Shown piece after piece: positions 44,232 to 53,445 of a DNA stretch of 64,000 nt. Each line of letters begins with the position of its first letter. Position 1 is the stretch's first letter. The stretch spans positions 682,001-746,000 of the forward strand of contig NZ_CP044127.1 in the NCBI RefSeq assembly GCF_016864575.1, given 5' to 3'. Below the pieces are notes generated by a model. It was not told where the DNA came from and made no database searches. It saw only the letters and a program-made list of their open reading frames with translations. The stretch is from Rhizobium sp. BG4 (GTDB lineage Bacteria; Pseudomonadota; Alphaproteobacteria; Rhizobiales; Rhizobiaceae). Made by a program: the position numbers and the translations under genes.

Positions 44232-44402
44232 GGTCGCAAGAGGGTCCTAACCCTCGCAGCCGGGAAAATACGTGATAAAAAGGTCCTTGTGCGTGATCTT
44301 ACGAACCTCGTGGACTGCGGCTTTATTAGAGCCGCGCAACGATCTGATTTGGCGACGGCGGGAGGGTAATGACCTTTCGCCAAGACAAGCGCCATGCGCT
44401 GC

Positions 44403-46547
44403 TCAAATCCATAAGAGATTGCAGAGAGGGGAGCGACGCCCCGACGGAACCATTGCTCCGCCCTCGACCTTTGGCGTCTTGTCGGCCCTTATCTGCCAGC
44501 GGGGTGGACCCCCTGCCACGTTGGTGCGTTCAGGCGGCGTCAACGAAAAAGCAACGTCTGTATGCGGCACCGGTCGACCGTAAAGATAGCCCTGTAGCTC
44601 ATGGCAACCGAGGCCGCGCAGAAATGCGGCCTGCTCGGGACGCTCTACGCCTTCGGCGATCACTTTCATGTCGAGGCAGTCGGCCAGCAGAAGGGTTGCC
44701 TTGACGATGGCCTGGGAGACGGTGTTCGCATTGATGTCCTTTATAAAGGAGCGATCGATCTTGACCTTGTCGAAGGGAAAGATCTGCAAGGTAGACAATG
44801 ACGAATATCCCGTGCCGAAATCATCCATGGCGATCTGAACCCCCAGTTCCTTCAGCTCAGTGATCACCGCAAGCGCGCGCTCCCGGTCCTCGATGACGCT
44901 CGCCTCTGTTATCTCAAGCTCTAGCCGCTGCGCAGGCAACCCCGAGCCTTGCAATATCTCTGCCAGCATCGACCGAAATCCTGGTTCTCCAAGCTGCGCC
45001 GAGGCGATGTTAACGGCGACTCTGACCGGAAGCGGCCATGATGCCGCCTGACTGCAGGCACAGACCAAAACCCATCTTCCGATCGGGACGATCAGCCCGG
45101 TTTCCTCTGCGATAGGGATAAACTCCGAAGGCGGGATCAAGCCCCTTTGCGGATGGTTCCAGCGCAGGAGCGCTTCCAGACCCAGTATGTCTCCGGAAGC
45201 TGCGTTCACCTGGGGCTGAAAATGCAAAACAAATTCGTCCCTGTCCAAGGCAACCCTTAGATCCGCAGCAAGCGCCGTCCTGTCGCGTCGCTTTTCGTCC
45301 ATGGAGAATTCGTATCTGCAGAATCGGCTGCCGCCGGAGCGCTTTGCGCGGTACATAGCAGAATCTGCCCGTGCTATCAGCTCCTCGACATCCGAAGCAT
45401 CCGTGGGGTAAACCGACACGCCAACGCTTGCACCGACAGACAAAAGCGAAGGCTGCGAGCCGTCGCTTCTGACGATCGCGCGCAGCACCCGCATCGAAAA
45501 TTCCTCGACGTCTTGATCCGCTGCGATGTTGTGCCTGACCACGACGAATTCATCCCCGCCCATGCGAACCGCGAATTCGTTTGGTCCAAGCGAAGCCGAC
45601 AGGCTCCGAGCGACATCTTGCAACAGTTCGTCACCGGCTTGATGTCCCCTGACGTCGTTGACCTCTTTGAAATGGTCGAGATCAACGACCGCCAGTGCAA
45701 GACGCCCAGGCCGGCACGTCGCCACATCCAAAAGCCTCGTCAGCTCGTCATAGAGATGGGCTCGGTTTGGCAAGCCTGTCAGAGCATCGTGGTGCGCAGC
45801 GAAACGATACGCTTCGAGAAGCTCGCGTTGCGCGCGTGCGTCAGTTACAATAACGACTGCTCCCGCAAAAATGATCGCGGCGCCGACCACCAGAACCGCC
45901 AGCATGCTATTGGATAGCGTACCGTTCGCAGCAGCCTGCAACGGCCCGGGTTCGATCGTGACCGCAGTCATTGCCGTGAAGTGAGCACTGCAGATGGCCA
46001 GTGTCATAAGGACAAGGCCAAGACCGAGGCCTATCCTTGAACGCAGACGGATCAGGGTAACCATCGTCGCGACCCCGAAGCCAAACGCCAATGCCGCTGC
46101 CGCGACGAGCATACGGCGGTCCCAGAAAAGCGCGTCGGCGTTCCTTAGCCCCGTCATCCCAACGAAATGCATGGAAAGGATTGCGCCGGCAAGACAGAGG
46201 CCCGAAACGCACGGTATCGCGGGTCTCGACAGGTTGATCGCGATAGTAAAGGCGGCGACTGAAAACAGTGCCGCAAGAAGGAGCGACCCGACAGTCAGGT
46301 AGGGATCAAATGCCAACTCTGTCGGCATTTTGAACCCTAGCATTGCCACGAAATGCGTCGTCCAAATGGACAGACCTCCGGAGATGCCCGCGACAATAGC
46401 GCCGGAGAGACGTGACGTGGCGGGAGAACGAACGGCCTGATCGAAAAGTCTGGCGGTGACCGTACACATCAACATGCAAAGAACGGCCGCGGCTAAAACA
46501 TAGGCGAGATTATGCTCGTAAGCGATACATGACATAACTCTCAGCAC
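44403..46547 (-). CDS. MHYT-GGDEF-EAL cyclic-di-GMP enzyme
   Basis: 714 residues. Seven hydrophobic helices at the N-terminus (residues about 10-245) form the MHYT sensor, with its repeats WTTHFVAMLGF, SMHFVGMTG and SAHFTAMTAV that may bind Cu or a gas. The GGDEF domain follows (active motif MGGDEFVVV intact, about residue 345), then EAL (LEALLRWNHP near 460, plus the metal-binding ITEASVIED and DDFGTGYSSL). Both catalytic motifs are complete, so it may make and break cyclic-di-GMP. It stands alone; a start 5 codons downstream is also possible (MSCIAYEHN). Confidence 0.94.
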   Translation of the reverse strand: MLRVMSCIAYEHNLAYVLAAAVLCMLMCTVTARLFDQAVRSPATSRLSGAIVAGISGGLSIWTTHFVAMLGFKMPTELAFDPYLTVGSLLLAALFSVAAFTIAINLSRPAIPCVSGLCLAGAILSMHFVGMTGLRNADALFWDRRMLVAAAALAFGFGVATMVTLIRLRSRIGLGLGLVLMTLAICSAHFTAMTAVTIEPGPLQAAANGTLSNSMLAVLVVGAAIIFAGAVVIVTDARAQRELLEAYRFAAHHDALTGLPNRAHLYDELTRLLDVATCRPGRLALAVVDLDHFKEVNDVRGHQAGDELLQDVARSLSASLGPNEFAVRMGGDEFVVVRHNIAADQDVEEFSMRVLRAIVRSDGSQPSLLSVGASVGVSVYPTDASDVEELIARADSAMYRAKRSGGSRFCRYEFSMDEKRRDRTALAADLRVALDRDEFVLHFQPQVNAASGDILGLEALLRWNHPQRGLIPPSEFIPIAEETGLIVPIGRWVLVCACSQAASWPLPVRVAVNIASAQLGEPGFRSMLAEILQGSGLPAQRLELEITEASVIEDRERALAVITELKELGVQIAMDDFGTGYSSLSTLQIFPFDKVKIDRSFIKDINANTVSQAIVKATLLLADCLDMKVIAEGVERPEQAAFLRGLGCHELQGYLYGRPVPHTDVAFSLTPPERTNVAGGPPRWQIRADKTPKVEGGAMVPSGRRSPLCNLLWI

Positions 46548-46837
46548 TTCGAACTCCCGAAAATATGACTTTCAATAACATCGCTAGAAAAGTCGTCGGC
46601 CCGCCCCTCACGCGAAGCTCACCCTTCTCTCCCACGCTTGCGATTTTTCGCACCGAATCTTTTAGGCCCCGTTAACGTCACAACCCAGGAAAGGCAAAGC
46701 AGCTTGCCAGGGTGCCTTTCAGCACGCCTGTGGCGAGTTCGCGACTGACGCGAAGCTGACAATCTGAACATGCAAAGCGGAACCGGCGTTCTTCAAACGA
46801 GGCTTTGCAAGCCGCGACCTGCGATAAAGAAACTCGA
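46548..46837. other. Upstream region of the MHYT protein
   Basis: About 290 bases before the small frameshifted gene. Frames overlap on both strands and none looks real. It should hold the promoter of the MHYT-GGDEF-EAL gene. Confidence 0.35.
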
Positions 46838-47034
46838 TCAGTGGACGCTGCGCGTGAAACGATCTTTCGTCCGGCGCGACACGATTGCCTTCCCGGCATC
46901 CGTGAGGGTCAGATCTGGCCCTATGAGACCAAGTTCCTCCAGCGATGCCAGACTGGTCGATGTTTCAGGAAGACGTCTGAGCTTGCTTGTATCGTCGAGC
47001 ATTTCGAGAACTGCTCAGGGGTAAGTCGCTTCAT
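46838..47034 (-). pseudogene. Small protein of unknown function, probably frameshifted
   Basis: The frame from the ATG at 47034 reads MKRLTPEQFSK, then the neighbouring frame continues LDDTSKLRRLPETSTSLASLEELGLIGPDLTLTDAGKAIVSRRTKDRFTRSVH to 46838. One missing T in the run at 47002-47004 would explain the break. The joined product has about 65 residues with a helix-turn-helix-like or winged-helix-like LASLEELGLI...LTDAGKAIV pattern. Low-level support: no database comparison was possible. Confidence 0.45.
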
Positions 47035-47367
47035 CTCTATGACAGCCTTCGGCGGGTGATGAGGGGCGCCAACGCTTATCACGATTGCGATCTGCAAAAC
47101 TATACCTCAGAAGGCATCTTTCCGGAGATCTGCAATATATCGTGAGGAATGCGTCCGCGCCGGTCTCTCGGTCACCAGGAAGGAATGCAGGCGCAAGGGC
47201 ATTGGCCAAGAATGAGCCGCGCGGCAAGGATCGCGACTTCCTTCGCAGCATCTTCCCACGACCAAGGCAGCCGCGCATCGGAGCTATGCGGGTCCGCGAC
47301 TGGATTTTGCGTGACCTTCCGAGATAACATTTGAAGCAGTTTCAACCGCCTTTAGCGACGGTGGGCC
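47035..47367. other. Region upstream of the VIT1-like gene
   Basis: About 330 bases. Competing short frames are present; the plus-strand stretch REECVRAGLSVTRKECRRKGIGQE (47143-47214) has protein-like composition and may be a relic of a short gene. No recognised RNA or repeat. Confidence 0.3.
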
Positions 47368-48060
47368 ATGCACAGGCATATCGAAAAGCATTCGATCGAG
47401 CGGATAGGCTGGCTGCGGGCAGCGGTTCTCGGCGCAAATGACGGCATCATTTCAACCGCCAGCTTGATGGTCGGCGTAGCATCGGCATCCACTTCAACCT
47501 CACAGGTGCTTGTTGCCGGCTTCGCCTCGCTCGCCGCTGGCGCTATGGCTATGGCGGCGGGCGAATATGTTTCCGTCAGCTCCCAGGCTGATACCGAGGC
47601 TGCCGATCTCGCGCGCGAACGGCGTGAGCTCGACGATCAGCCTGAACACGAACTGGTTGAACTCGCCGAGATTTACGAAGCGCGTGGCGTCTCCAAGGAA
47701 TTGGCGCTTCAGGTCGCCCGACAGTTGACCGCTCATGACGCCCTGCATGCGCACGCACGAGACGAGCTCGGTATCACTGAGACGTCTACGGCACAGCCCG
47801 TTCAAGCCGCCTTGACCTCGGCCTTGACGTTCTCAGCCGGCGCAATCGTTCCCGTCCTCACCGCAATTTTGGCGCCGCCTCATTCAATTCAACTCGCAAT
47901 CCCGGTCATATCTCTGATATTCCTCGCAGCGCTCGGCACTGTCAGTGCCAGGGCGGGCGGCGCCGGTATCATCAAGCCAACGATCAGGGTAGCGTTCTGG
48001 GGAGCCATGGCCATGGTCGTCACCGGTCTCGTTGGCGCCTTGATCGGCAAGGCACTCTGA
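47368..48060 (+). CDS. VIT1/CCC1-family iron/manganese transporter
   Basis: 230 residues. The conserved opening LRAAVLGANDGIISTASLMVGVASA (first helix with the metal-binding Asp) and FASLAAGAMAMAAGEYVSVSSQADTEAADLARERRELDDQPEHELVELAEIYEARGVS with its Glu-rich metal-binding helical hairpin match VIT proteins. Three more helices follow at the C-terminus. These are inner-membrane Fe2+/Mn2+ exporters or sequestration proteins. It precedes the photolyase by 56 bases on the same strand, so the two may be co-transcribed. Confidence 0.92.
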   Translation: MHRHIEKHSIERIGWLRAAVLGANDGIISTASLMVGVASASTSTSQVLVAGFASLAAGAMAMAAGEYVSVSSQADTEAADLARERRELDDQPEHELVELAEIYEARGVSKELALQVARQLTAHDALHAHARDELGITETSTAQPVQAALTSALTFSAGAIVPVLTAILAPPHSIQLAIPVISLIFLAALGTVSARAGGAGIIKPTIRVAFWGAMAMVVTGLVGALIGKAL

Positions 48061-48116
48061 CATAACCGCGTCGAGCGGCGGACAACTGATATGCAGAGAC
48101 AGATAGGGGAGTTTTT

Positions 48117-49640
48117 GTGTCGAGGCTGATTGTCATCCTTGGAGACCAGTTGTCGCGGAGTATCTCGTCGCTGGATGGCGCCGACAAAGACCATGACAGC
48201 GTACTCATGTGTGAAGTTATGGCCGAGGCAACCTATGTCGGTCATCACAAAAAGAAGATCGCCTTCATCTTTTCGGCCATGCGCCATTTTGCTGATGAGT
48301 TGAGAGGAGCCGGTTACAAAGTTCGCTACACCACGATCGACGAGCCGACCAACACCGGCTCTTTCACCGGCGAGGTCCAGCGTGCGAGTGCCGAACTCCG
48401 CCCTTCCGCCATATGCATCACGGAACCTGGCGAATGGCGCGTCCTCAAGGAAATTAGGAGCTGGTCGGATACCCTGGGCCTTGAGGTCGAACTTCGGCGC
48501 GATCACCGCTTTATCTGCTCGCACCGGGAGTTCCGGCAGTGGGCGCAGGGCCGCAAGTCGCTGACGATGGAGTTTTTCTATCGGGAAATGCGACGAAAAA
48601 CCGGGCTACTGATGCAAGGCGACAAGCCACTTGGCGGACGATGGAACTTCGATTCCGAAAACCGCAAGCCGGCAGAGCCGGGTCTCCTCAGACCAAGACA
48701 CCTGGAGTTTGAGCCGGATGCCATCACTACCGAGGTGCTGAACTCGGTCGGACAATTGTTTCCTGGCCACTTCGGCAAGCTTGAGGGCTTTGGCTTTGCA
48801 GTTACCCGCTCCGACGCCTTGAAGGTGCTCGACGGATTTATCGAGGATTTTCTGCCAGAGTTTGGCGAAACCCAGGATGCGATGCTGCAGGGTGAGCCCT
48901 GGCTTAACCACTCGCTTCTGTCATTTTACATCAACGTCGGGCTCCTCGAACCGCTCGAGGTCTGCCTTTCGGCTGAACGGGCCTATCATGAGGGTCGTGC
49001 ACCGCTCAACGCGGTCGAGGGTTTCGTCCGCCAGATCATTGGCTGGCGTGAATATATGAGGGGCATCTACTGGTTCGCCGGGCCTGACTATGCCGAGAGC
49101 AATTATTTCGGCAACACCCGCGCGCTGCCCTCGTTTTACTGGTCCGGCGACACGGATATGAATTGCCTCTCAACGGTGATCACGGAAACGATCGACCACG
49201 CCTATGCCCATCACATTCAAAGACTGATGATCACCGGGAACTTTGCCCTGCTGGCTGGCATCGATCCCAAGCAAGTTCACCAGTGGTATCTCGAGGTCTA
49301 CGCAGATGCCTATGAATGGGTCGAGCTTCCGAACGTCATTGGAATGAGCCAGTTTGCCGATGGTGGCTTCCTCGGCACCAAACCCTATGCGGCCAGCGGC
49401 AATTACATCAACCGGATGTCGGACTATTGCGGCTGTTGCCGCTTCGATCCAAAGCAGCGCGTGGGAAGCAAGGCTTGTCCGTTCAACGCTCTGTACTGGG
49501 ACTTCCTCGATCGCAACCGCGACAAGCTGAGCTCCAACCACCGCTTGGTACAGCCTTACGCAACATGGTCGAGAATGAGTGATGAGAGCCGTGACGAGAC
49601 CAGGCGACAAGCCGCCAGCTTCCTCGCAGGCCTTGAGTGA
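48117..49640 (+). CDS. phrB: FeS-type cryptochrome/photolyase (PhrB, FeS-BCP)
   Basis: 507 residues from a GTG start with GGGGAG before it. The N-terminal photolyase-related domain begins LIVILGDQLSRSISSLDG, and the C-terminal FAD-binding domain has FVRQIIGWREYMRGIYWF and WYLEVYADAYEWVELPNVIGMSQFADGG. The four Cys for a [4Fe-4S] cluster are visible: one in DMNCLSTV, two in YCGCCRF and one in GSKACPFN. The well-known relative is Agrobacterium PhrB, a (6-4) photolyase that also uses a lumazine antenna. It repairs UV-induced DNA lesions in the cytosol. Gene symbol given by similarity to that family. Confidence 0.93.
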   Translation: MSRLIVILGDQLSRSISSLDGADKDHDSVLMCEVMAEATYVGHHKKKIAFIFSAMRHFADELRGAGYKVRYTTIDEPTNTGSFTGEVQRASAELRPSAICITEPGEWRVLKEIRSWSDTLGLEVELRRDHRFICSHREFRQWAQGRKSLTMEFFYREMRRKTGLLMQGDKPLGGRWNFDSENRKPAEPGLLRPRHLEFEPDAITTEVLNSVGQLFPGHFGKLEGFGFAVTRSDALKVLDGFIEDFLPEFGETQDAMLQGEPWLNHSLLSFYINVGLLEPLEVCLSAERAYHEGRAPLNAVEGFVRQIIGWREYMRGIYWFAGPDYAESNYFGNTRALPSFYWSGDTDMNCLSTVITETIDHAYAHHIQRLMITGNFALLAGIDPKQVHQWYLEVYADAYEWVELPNVIGMSQFADGGFLGTKPYAASGNYINRMSDYCGCCRFDPKQRVGSKACPFNALYWDFLDRNRDKLSSNHRLVQPYATWSRMSDESRDETRRQAASFLAGLE

Positions 49641-49688
49641 AGCAACCCACGCGACATGCTGCATCTGTATCCCGGGTCAACCTGGTCC

Positions 49689-51005
49689 TCATGGTCGGAA
49701 GGTTAAGGTGAAGGTCGACCCACTTGCCGATGTCGAGCGCCTTAGCTTGCCGCGATGGATCTCGGCAATTCGGCCGATAATTTTCAACCCTATCCCAAGG
49801 CTGTCGGTCTCTGCTTCCCTGACAGTTTGGTCGACAGCTGCCATCCGCCGATCTTCAACCTCTATAAGATGGGACCCGACGCGGACGACGATATGGGTTC
49901 GCTCCGGCGTATGACGAACGGCGTTTTCAATCAGATTACGGACCGCATCGCGCAAGAGAGACGGAACTCCCCTGACCAGCGCGCTGTCGACGTCTTTTAT
50001 AAGCTCTACGGAGTGCAGGTTCTCGTATACCCAGGGTGCTACCTGCTCGACGGCAGATGTTGACACCTCGATCAGGTCAACAGTTTCAAAAGCGCCGTGA
50101 TCGAAGCTTTCAAGGCGGGCGAGCGACGTTAGCTGGGACACGAAGCGCACGAGATCATCGAGGTCGGCCTCGACCAGCCTCGCGCGCGGATGATCGATAT
50201 GCCCAAGTTCCAGCTTCATTGCTGCTAGCGGCGTGCGGATTTCATGCGCGATCCCCGAGGTCAGCGTCTTTTGCGACGTCATGAGCTCCGCCACCCTTTC
50301 GAACGCCCTGTTAACGGCAATGGCAAGATGAGCAACCTCGCGCGGCATCTCGTCGAACTTCAAATGAGAGCGCGCATCCATCGGATCGATCTGGTCTGCT
50401 GCCTCGGCGGCGGCGCGGACCGGTCCGAGAGCCTGTCGTACGGAAAGCAATGTGGCCCCAAGCACGAGAATGAGCAAAATACTCATTGGCACGACAAGGT
50501 GCTCGATGATCTCGTTCCACAAGACGTCGGAAACAACCTCTTGTGGATCACCAAGCGTGGCGACATCGATCAGAAACCGCTGGCCTGCGATAAAAAATGC
50601 CCGCCCCCCGACCAATGTGAGAGGCTTGCCAGACTTCAGCGACCGTAACCAGAAATCCGGCCTGTCGATATCGACGGGAAGAAATCGATCTTCGCAGGCC
50701 GGATCGCAGGACTCGAATAGGAGTGTGCCGTTGGCGCTGCGGATCCTTGCCAAATAGCCAGCCCCGTCCTGTCGATATCGATCCCGGATCGTCTGCGGAA
50801 GCTGGTAGCGAACGGTGTCGCGATCGACGAAAATCCCCTCAGACAGTCGTTGGGTTTCCTGTTCGACGTAGAGGCGAGACAGTTCACCAGTGTTCCAGTA
50901 GTAGTCGGAGATGACGACGGCAAGCTGAACAAGCATTGCGAGAACCGCAAAGAACGCGATTCTCTTGGCCACTATGGTGCCGAGCGTCGGGCGGTTTCGG
51001 CTCAA
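49689..51005 (-). CDS. Sensor histidine kinase with atypical G1 box
   Basis: 438 residues. Transmembrane helices at about 12-33 and 168-190 flank a periplasmic domain of about 130 residues; a HAMP linker follows. The His is in SGIAHEIRTPLAAMK (about residue 248) and the N-box in RNLIENAVRHTPE (about 360). The expected G1 motif (D-x-G-x-G) is replaced by VEDRRMAAVDQ, while the G2-like SLGIGLKII is present. The lost glycines may weaken ATP binding, or the sequence may hold an error. It overlaps the response-regulator stop by 4 bases. It belongs to an operon with PepSY and cytochrome b561, which suggests a metal, redox or respiratory signal. Confidence 0.88.
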   Translation of the reverse strand: MSRNRPTLGTIVAKRIAFFAVLAMLVQLAVVISDYYWNTGELSRLYVEQETQRLSEGIFVDRDTVRYQLPQTIRDRYRQDGAGYLARIRSANGTLLFESCDPACEDRFLPVDIDRPDFWLRSLKSGKPLTLVGGRAFFIAGQRFLIDVATLGDPQEVVSDVLWNEIIEHLVVPMSILLILVLGATLLSVRQALGPVRAAAEAADQIDPMDARSHLKFDEMPREVAHLAIAVNRAFERVAELMTSQKTLTSGIAHEIRTPLAAMKLELGHIDHPRARLVEADLDDLVRFVSQLTSLARLESFDHGAFETVDLIEVSTSAVEQVAPWVYENLHSVELIKDVDSALVRGVPSLLRDAVRNLIENAVRHTPERTHIVVRVGSHLIEVEDRRMAAVDQTVREAETDSLGIGLKIIGRIAEIHRGKLRRSTSASGSTFTLTFRP

Positions 51006-51678
51006 TCAGGCACCTCGCGCATCATGTATCCGACCCCCCTGACCGTTTCGATCAAGGTCCCCGTCTTATGTCCCTCCACCTTCTTGCGTAGCCGCGAGAC
51101 GGCGAGCTCGACGGCATTGCTGCTTTTTTCGTCTCCAAATTCCGAAAAGGCATGCTCGATCTTCGATTTCGCGACGACTTTACCGCCATTTCGCATCAAG
51201 AGCTCAAGCAAGCCCTTTTCCGAGGGGGCCAGAGTGATTTCCGCCCCGAACACATGACCCGACGCGAGGCGACGTCTATCCGCAGAGCGCCGTATTCCAG
51301 AACTGGCATGGACGTCACAGGCGCCCGTCGCATGAGGGCCCGAATTCGGGCGACGAGTTCGCCGTTGTGGAACGGCTTGGCGAGATAGTCGTCAGCGCCC
51401 GCGTCAAGCCCGGCGATACGCTCATCGATGGCACCGCGGGCTGTCAGGACAAGCACCGGAGTTTGCAGCTTTTCCTCACGCAGGGATTTCAGGACATCCA
51501 GGCCGTCTTCATCCGGAAGGCCGAGGTCGAGTAGCAACAGATCATACGTGTGATCGGCCAGAGCTGCGCGACCAAGTTCGGCGGTTGCAAAGGCGTCGAT
51601 CTTCCAACCGGCATCCCTGACGGCTTCGCTGACGAGATCGCGAAGCCGGGCGCTATCCTCGATCAGCAGGATCCTCAT
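51002..51678 (-). pseudogene. OmpR-family response regulator, frameshifted in the linker
   Basis: The ATG at 51678 begins MRILLIEDSARLRDLV; the receiver has Asp51 (LLLLDLGLPDEDG) and the Lys of LAKPFHNGE. The frame leaves the family after ASRRVM at about 51250. The other frame resumes FGAEITLAPSEKGLLELLMRNGGKVVAKSKIEHAF and ends in the conserved VRGVGYMMREVPD at 51002, so one base is missing near 51246-51252. The restored protein has 225 residues. All catalytic and DNA-binding residues are kept. It overlaps the kinase start by 4 bases and the cytochrome b561 stop region by 4 bases. Confidence 0.83.
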
Positions 51679-52241
51679 AGTTTCTTGCGACCCGTTACCA
51701 TCGACCAGACCAAATTCTCCCGGTGTCTCCAACTTTCGATGATGGCGGCGCCGGCATGAATGAAAACAAGCACCATAATGCTGTTGGCAATGGTCCCATG
51801 CAATTGCTCCAGCCATTTTTCTCCCCAGAAGGCATCAAGCGTCGTCATCCAGCCGGTCAGGGCCGTGGCTGCGAGCAAACCGATCAGCACAAGCATCATG
51901 GTGGAAGCGAGCGGGTTGTGACCGATATATCGGTCCTCGCTGCGCGTCATGATCCCGCGGACCTGTTTCCTGACCTTGGCCGGGGTTGGCAGGAAGTCAC
52001 GGAAGCGAGCGTGCTTTGTGCCGACAAAGCCCCATATGATCCGGATGAAAATTGCGGCGGCAACGACATATCCGGTCACGCGATGCCAATATTTGCCCTC
52101 TTCAAGGACAAAGAGGTTGAGGGTACAGGCGGCGACGATCGTCCAGTGGAAAATGCGAACAATCGGGTCCCAGACCTTGATCATCCGCGGTGCGGTATTG
52201 GAGGGCGATCCGCCCTCCGCTCTCTTCTCAGTTGTGGTCAT
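51675..52241 (-). CDS. Cytochrome b561-type di-haem membrane protein
   Basis: 188 residues. Four transmembrane helices (about residues 30-48, 55-72, 108-128, 140-160) carry His pairs typical of prokaryotic cytochrome b561: FHWTIVAACTLN, WHRVTGYVVAA, LHGTIANSIMVLVFIHAGAAIIESWRHRE. The sequence WDPIVRIFHW at the N-terminus is a hallmark of the Ni/Fe-hydrogenase/b561 family. It is an electron-transfer subunit of the inner membrane. The next genes upstream and downstream are PepSY and a two-component system, all on one strand with gaps of 3 bases or overlaps. Confidence 0.93.
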   Translation of the reverse strand: MTTTEKRAEGGSPSNTAPRMIKVWDPIVRIFHWTIVAACTLNLFVLEEGKYWHRVTGYVVAAAIFIRIIWGFVGTKHARFRDFLPTPAKVRKQVRGIMTRSEDRYIGHNPLASTMMLVLIGLLAATALTGWMTTLDAFWGEKWLEQLHGTIANSIMVLVFIHAGAAIIESWRHRENLVWSMVTGRKKL

Positions 52242-52244
52242 GGG

Positions 52245-52511
52245 CTAATCACCCTTCTGAACGATCTCGCCGGACACCGGGTTGAAGTAGACTTCGGCGC
52301 GCTTGCCGTCCTTGTCCTTGCCGTAGATCTCGTAGCAGCTGCCGGTGATCTCAAACGTCTTGACCTTGTAACCAAGCGCATCGATCTTGGCCTTCATGGC
52401 GTCCTCGGACATCCATTTGGACTTCGGTTCCGTTGTGCAGCTCGGGCTGGCGAAGGCGACGGCCGGAGTTGCAGCAGACATTGCAAGTGCAGCGATGAGT
52501 TTCAGCTTCAT
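52245..52511 (-). CDS. Periplasmic PepSY domain protein
   Basis: 88 residues. A signal peptide (KLIAALAMSAATPAVAFAS) ends near residue 22. The PepSY core SEDAMKAKIDALGYKVKTFEITGSCYEIYGKDKDGKRAEVYFNPVSGEIV is clear. Two Cys (PSCTTEP and TGSCYEI) may form a disulfide. Such small proteins often sit beside cytochrome b561 and two-component genes and may modulate the partner cytochrome or sensor in the periplasm. It is the first gene of the operon, 3 bases before cytochrome b561. Confidence 0.92.
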   Translation of the reverse strand: MKLKLIAALAMSAATPAVAFASPSCTTEPKSKWMSEDAMKAKIDALGYKVKTFEITGSCYEIYGKDKDGKRAEVYFNPVSGEIVQKGD

Positions 52512-53012
52512 GATTTTAATCCCGATTAAAGCCCTCGTGGGGCGACGAGGGGATTAATGGCCTGGCAAACCTGTCTGTCTCCTGTCCGACAAAGTCATTA
52601 CTCCCAGAAGCGCTATCGACCATGTAGGCCGTTGGGAACGCTCCAACCTGTGCTCTCTCGGGATTGCAACCTGAGCCGATCTCGTCACGCCCACCCCAAA
52701 GCGCGCGACGGACGCGATCGCCGAAACGGAGACGGTGTGAGATCAGTCAGTGATCAATCCTTGCGGGGATCTGACGTTGACCAGCCGGCCGTTGCTCTCC
52801 GCGCCAAAATGGCCAGTTGACGAGATAACCTGCCAGACCGTCAACGATGCCAGAGGACGCCTGCAGCGGCAGTTGAACGAGATGGCGGAGCCATTGCCTT
52901 AGAGAAACATCGGCAACTCCTAGGCTGTCGGAGGCGCGCTTGATATTGGCTGCTAGGCGTTGTGGCTCAGCGCAGTGATACGCTGGCTCGCACAAGCCAT
53001 CTGGATGAGCGC
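52512..53012. other. Intergenic region with a possible coding relic
   Basis: About 500 bases. A minus-strand frame (52747-53040, 97 codons) has protein-like composition (ANIKRASDSLGVADVSLRQWL) but no ribosome-binding site and no family I recognise; it may be a relic. It follows directly after the decayed SDR and could be part of the same deleted gene region. Confidence 0.35.
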
Positions 53013-53426
53013 TTAGCGTCCGTCGCAATGGAATCCGCACGCCCGGTCGGTCGACTTGTAGCTCGTTGCGAGACCGCCGACGAGGTCAATCTCTCGCAGC
53101 GGCTGCGTCGAGAAATAGCCTGCGAATAGGACTCCGGCGTTGTTGACCAGAATGTCGAGCCCGCCAAATTCCTCGACTGCTTGCTCGACGGCAGCCGTCG
53201 CAGATTCGGCAAGCGCGGGGTCTGCTTGAATGGCAACAGCCTTGCGGCCCATCGCGTGGATCTCCGCGATAACGGCACTGGCGTATTCGGAGGACTTCTC
53301 GAAAGTTACGGCAACGTCGGCGCCATCTTCGGCAAGCTATAACGCCACGGCGGCACCGATGCCGCGAGCGGCCGCCGTCACGAGTGCTCGCTTACCGGCG
53401 AGCGCAGAGTTATCTGTCTTGAGCAT
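53013..53426 (-). pseudogene. Decayed SDR-family oxidoreductase
   Basis: The ATG at 53426 begins MLKTDNSALAGKRALVTAAARGIGAAVAL (cofactor loop), then an in-frame TAG at 53339-53337 where a Lys or Arg codon is expected. The frame continues LAEDGADVAVTFEKSSEYASAVIAEIHAMGRKAVAIQADPAL and EEFGGLDILVNNAGVLFAGYF, then loses the family after PLREIDL and stops at 53013, before the catalytic Ser/Tyr/Lys. So the gene has a nonsense codon and lacks its C-terminal half. This is true decay, unlike the -1 frameshifts. The remaining 5' end lies only 19 bases from the divergent MFS start. Confidence 0.85.
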
Positions 53427-53445
53427 CGCTGTGTACCTCGGTTCT

